A stretch of DNA of 64,000 bases from Blastobasis lacticolella (taxonomy: Eukaryota; Arthropoda; Insecta; Lepidoptera; Blastobasidae), in the NCBI GenBank assembly GCA_905147135.1, contig LR990056.1, forward strand, positions 17,432,001 through 17,496,000, read 5' to 3'. The notes under the pieces are model-generated. The model saw nothing but the letters and a program-made list of their open reading frames with translations, searched no databases and was not told the origin of the DNA. Shown here one piece after another: positions 63,071-64,000 of the stretch; the first letter of the stretch is position 1, and every line of letters starts with the position of its first letter. The position numbers and the translations under genes were made by a program.

Positions 63071-63235
63071 CCATTATTAACTTGAAAACAGACAAATTCA
63101 AAAATTGATTGCGTGTGAGCCAAGACGATTATGCGTGTGGGCGTGTGGGCCAAGGTATATTATGAACCAGGTCCATATGACCCGTTTAAGAAAGAACGGA
63201 GTAAGGAGTTTCTTAAGCCTTTGGTGCTACCGATA

Positions 63236-63735
63236 GTATGTATGTATGTAAACTCTTTATTGCATTAAATACCTTAGAACTATATAACAAAAATGATGTA
63301 AAATACATTGCGAAGGCGGGCTTATCCCACAATGGGACAGCTAACCTTAGATAAGCTGAAAGGAGCTTAAATGAGCGGTGGAGGCAACAATGAGTACCTA
63401 TACAATAAGCGTACTAAGTAAATTGACTTAACCTAAATAAATATATTTAAACCTATAAAAATACACATGTATAAATAACTATGCCTACACTATACAATAA
63501 TAAATACTATAAATATATATTTATTATATAACAAATAATGCTCTAGTCATAGCCGAGGAGGTGTTTTTTCACAAGTTCCTTGAAGGAACATAACGTGCGA
63601 GCATTCTAAACGTCTTCCGGTAGTGCGTTCCACAGACGCGCAGCTAATACTCGGAACGACTTTCCGTAACTAGCTGAGATGTAAGCAGGAATTTCAAGCT
63701 GAAGTTCCTTGCGGTTGATAGTTCTGAAAGAATGA
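63236..63735 (-). pseudogene. LINE C-terminus and 3' tail
   Basis: The minus strand reads RKELQLEIPAYISASYGKSF, RVLAARLWNALPEDV, a stop, then NARTLCSFKELVKKHLLGYD, the C-terminus of a CR1/Jockey-group LINE. It is followed by AT-rich tail and (CATA)n on minus (63236-63250). The stop after LPEDV and the missing RT show it is dead. Confidence 0.7.
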
Positions 63736-64000
63736 AATTTTCAATATGAGATCAAAATTGTTACAATTTTTGCCATCTGATAGGCGCCACATTTTACCCA
63801 GAATTCAATGAAGTAATAAATGAGTGCGCGTGGAGGGCACTACGTTGCCTTGTTTTTTTTTCAATAAAAATGATAAATATCTTTATTTCAATTGTCTTTT
63901 TTGCGGAGGGGCCTCGGACCCTGGTCTGAAATTCTATAAAATAATTTTTTTTTATCGGGAAATAGGGAAAGTTTAACTGAAATTATGGATAACGAGTTTT
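63736..64000. other. Unassigned right edge
   Basis: GCGGAGGGGCCTCGGACC near 63902 resembles the GGGGGCCCC segment at 62608-62650. No gene. Confidence 0.35.

Overview
The window looks like gene-poor, transposon-saturated nuclear DNA of a moth or butterfly. It is AT-rich and has no bacterial operon structure. It carries several interspersed families in many diverged copies on both strands: two tRNA-headed SINEs, a (CAT)n-ended SINE-like family, Helitron-like fragments with the ACGAA(G)TCGCG 3' signature common in Lepidoptera, and many 5'-truncated LINE tails. I found no convincing host protein-coding gene. Apart from a few candidate promoters or exons, almost everything recognisable is a mobile element or its debris.

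Layout. 1-14.7 kb: a composite repeat block (copy A, 411-3976), two GC-rich minisatellites (period about 80 bp at 4376-4700, about 78 bp at 7506-7820), an RTE-like LINE end (9150-9535, minus), and SINE and LINE tails. 14.7-18.6 kb: a second copy of the same block in the same orientation (copy B, 14698-18558). B has gained a tRNA-Gly-derived SINE and a LINE tail that A lacks. 18.6-28.1 kb: dense SINEs, some with LINEs nested inside, a CpG-rich candidate promoter and first exon (21470-21633), and a 301-codon LINE endonuclease fragment (26609-27514).

28.2-34.6 kb holds the main element, an LTR retrotransposon of the errantivirus (gypsy/17.6/297-like) type. It has a 5' LTR, a tRNA-Ser-type primer binding site, gag, protease/RT/RNase H, integrase, and a short possible env start. 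The env body and the first part of the 3' LTR are replaced by a Helitron-like element containing an 11-bp minisatellite. The remaining 118 bp of the 3' LTR match the 5' LTR exactly by eye, so insertion seems recent, yet pol carries an in-frame stop and a frameshift.

35.37-38.93 kb is a nearly full-length CR1/Jockey-type LINE (APE endonuclease plus a YADD reverse transcriptase). It is broken by two frameshifts and two stop codons, and it sits inside the tRNA-like B box of a SINE. 39-64 kb is more of the same mosaic, with a 5S-rRNA-like SINE (61898-62092), a TATA-type candidate promoter (59781-59848), and a cluster of short inverted repeats (51290-52240).

Naming used here: SINE-A has a tRNA-Gly(GCC)-like head; SINE-B has a head with A box GTGGCCGAGCGG; SINE-C is the family with a CATCATCACAGCCC end. 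These are working labels, not database names. All similarity statements come from reading the sequence by eye; no search was run.
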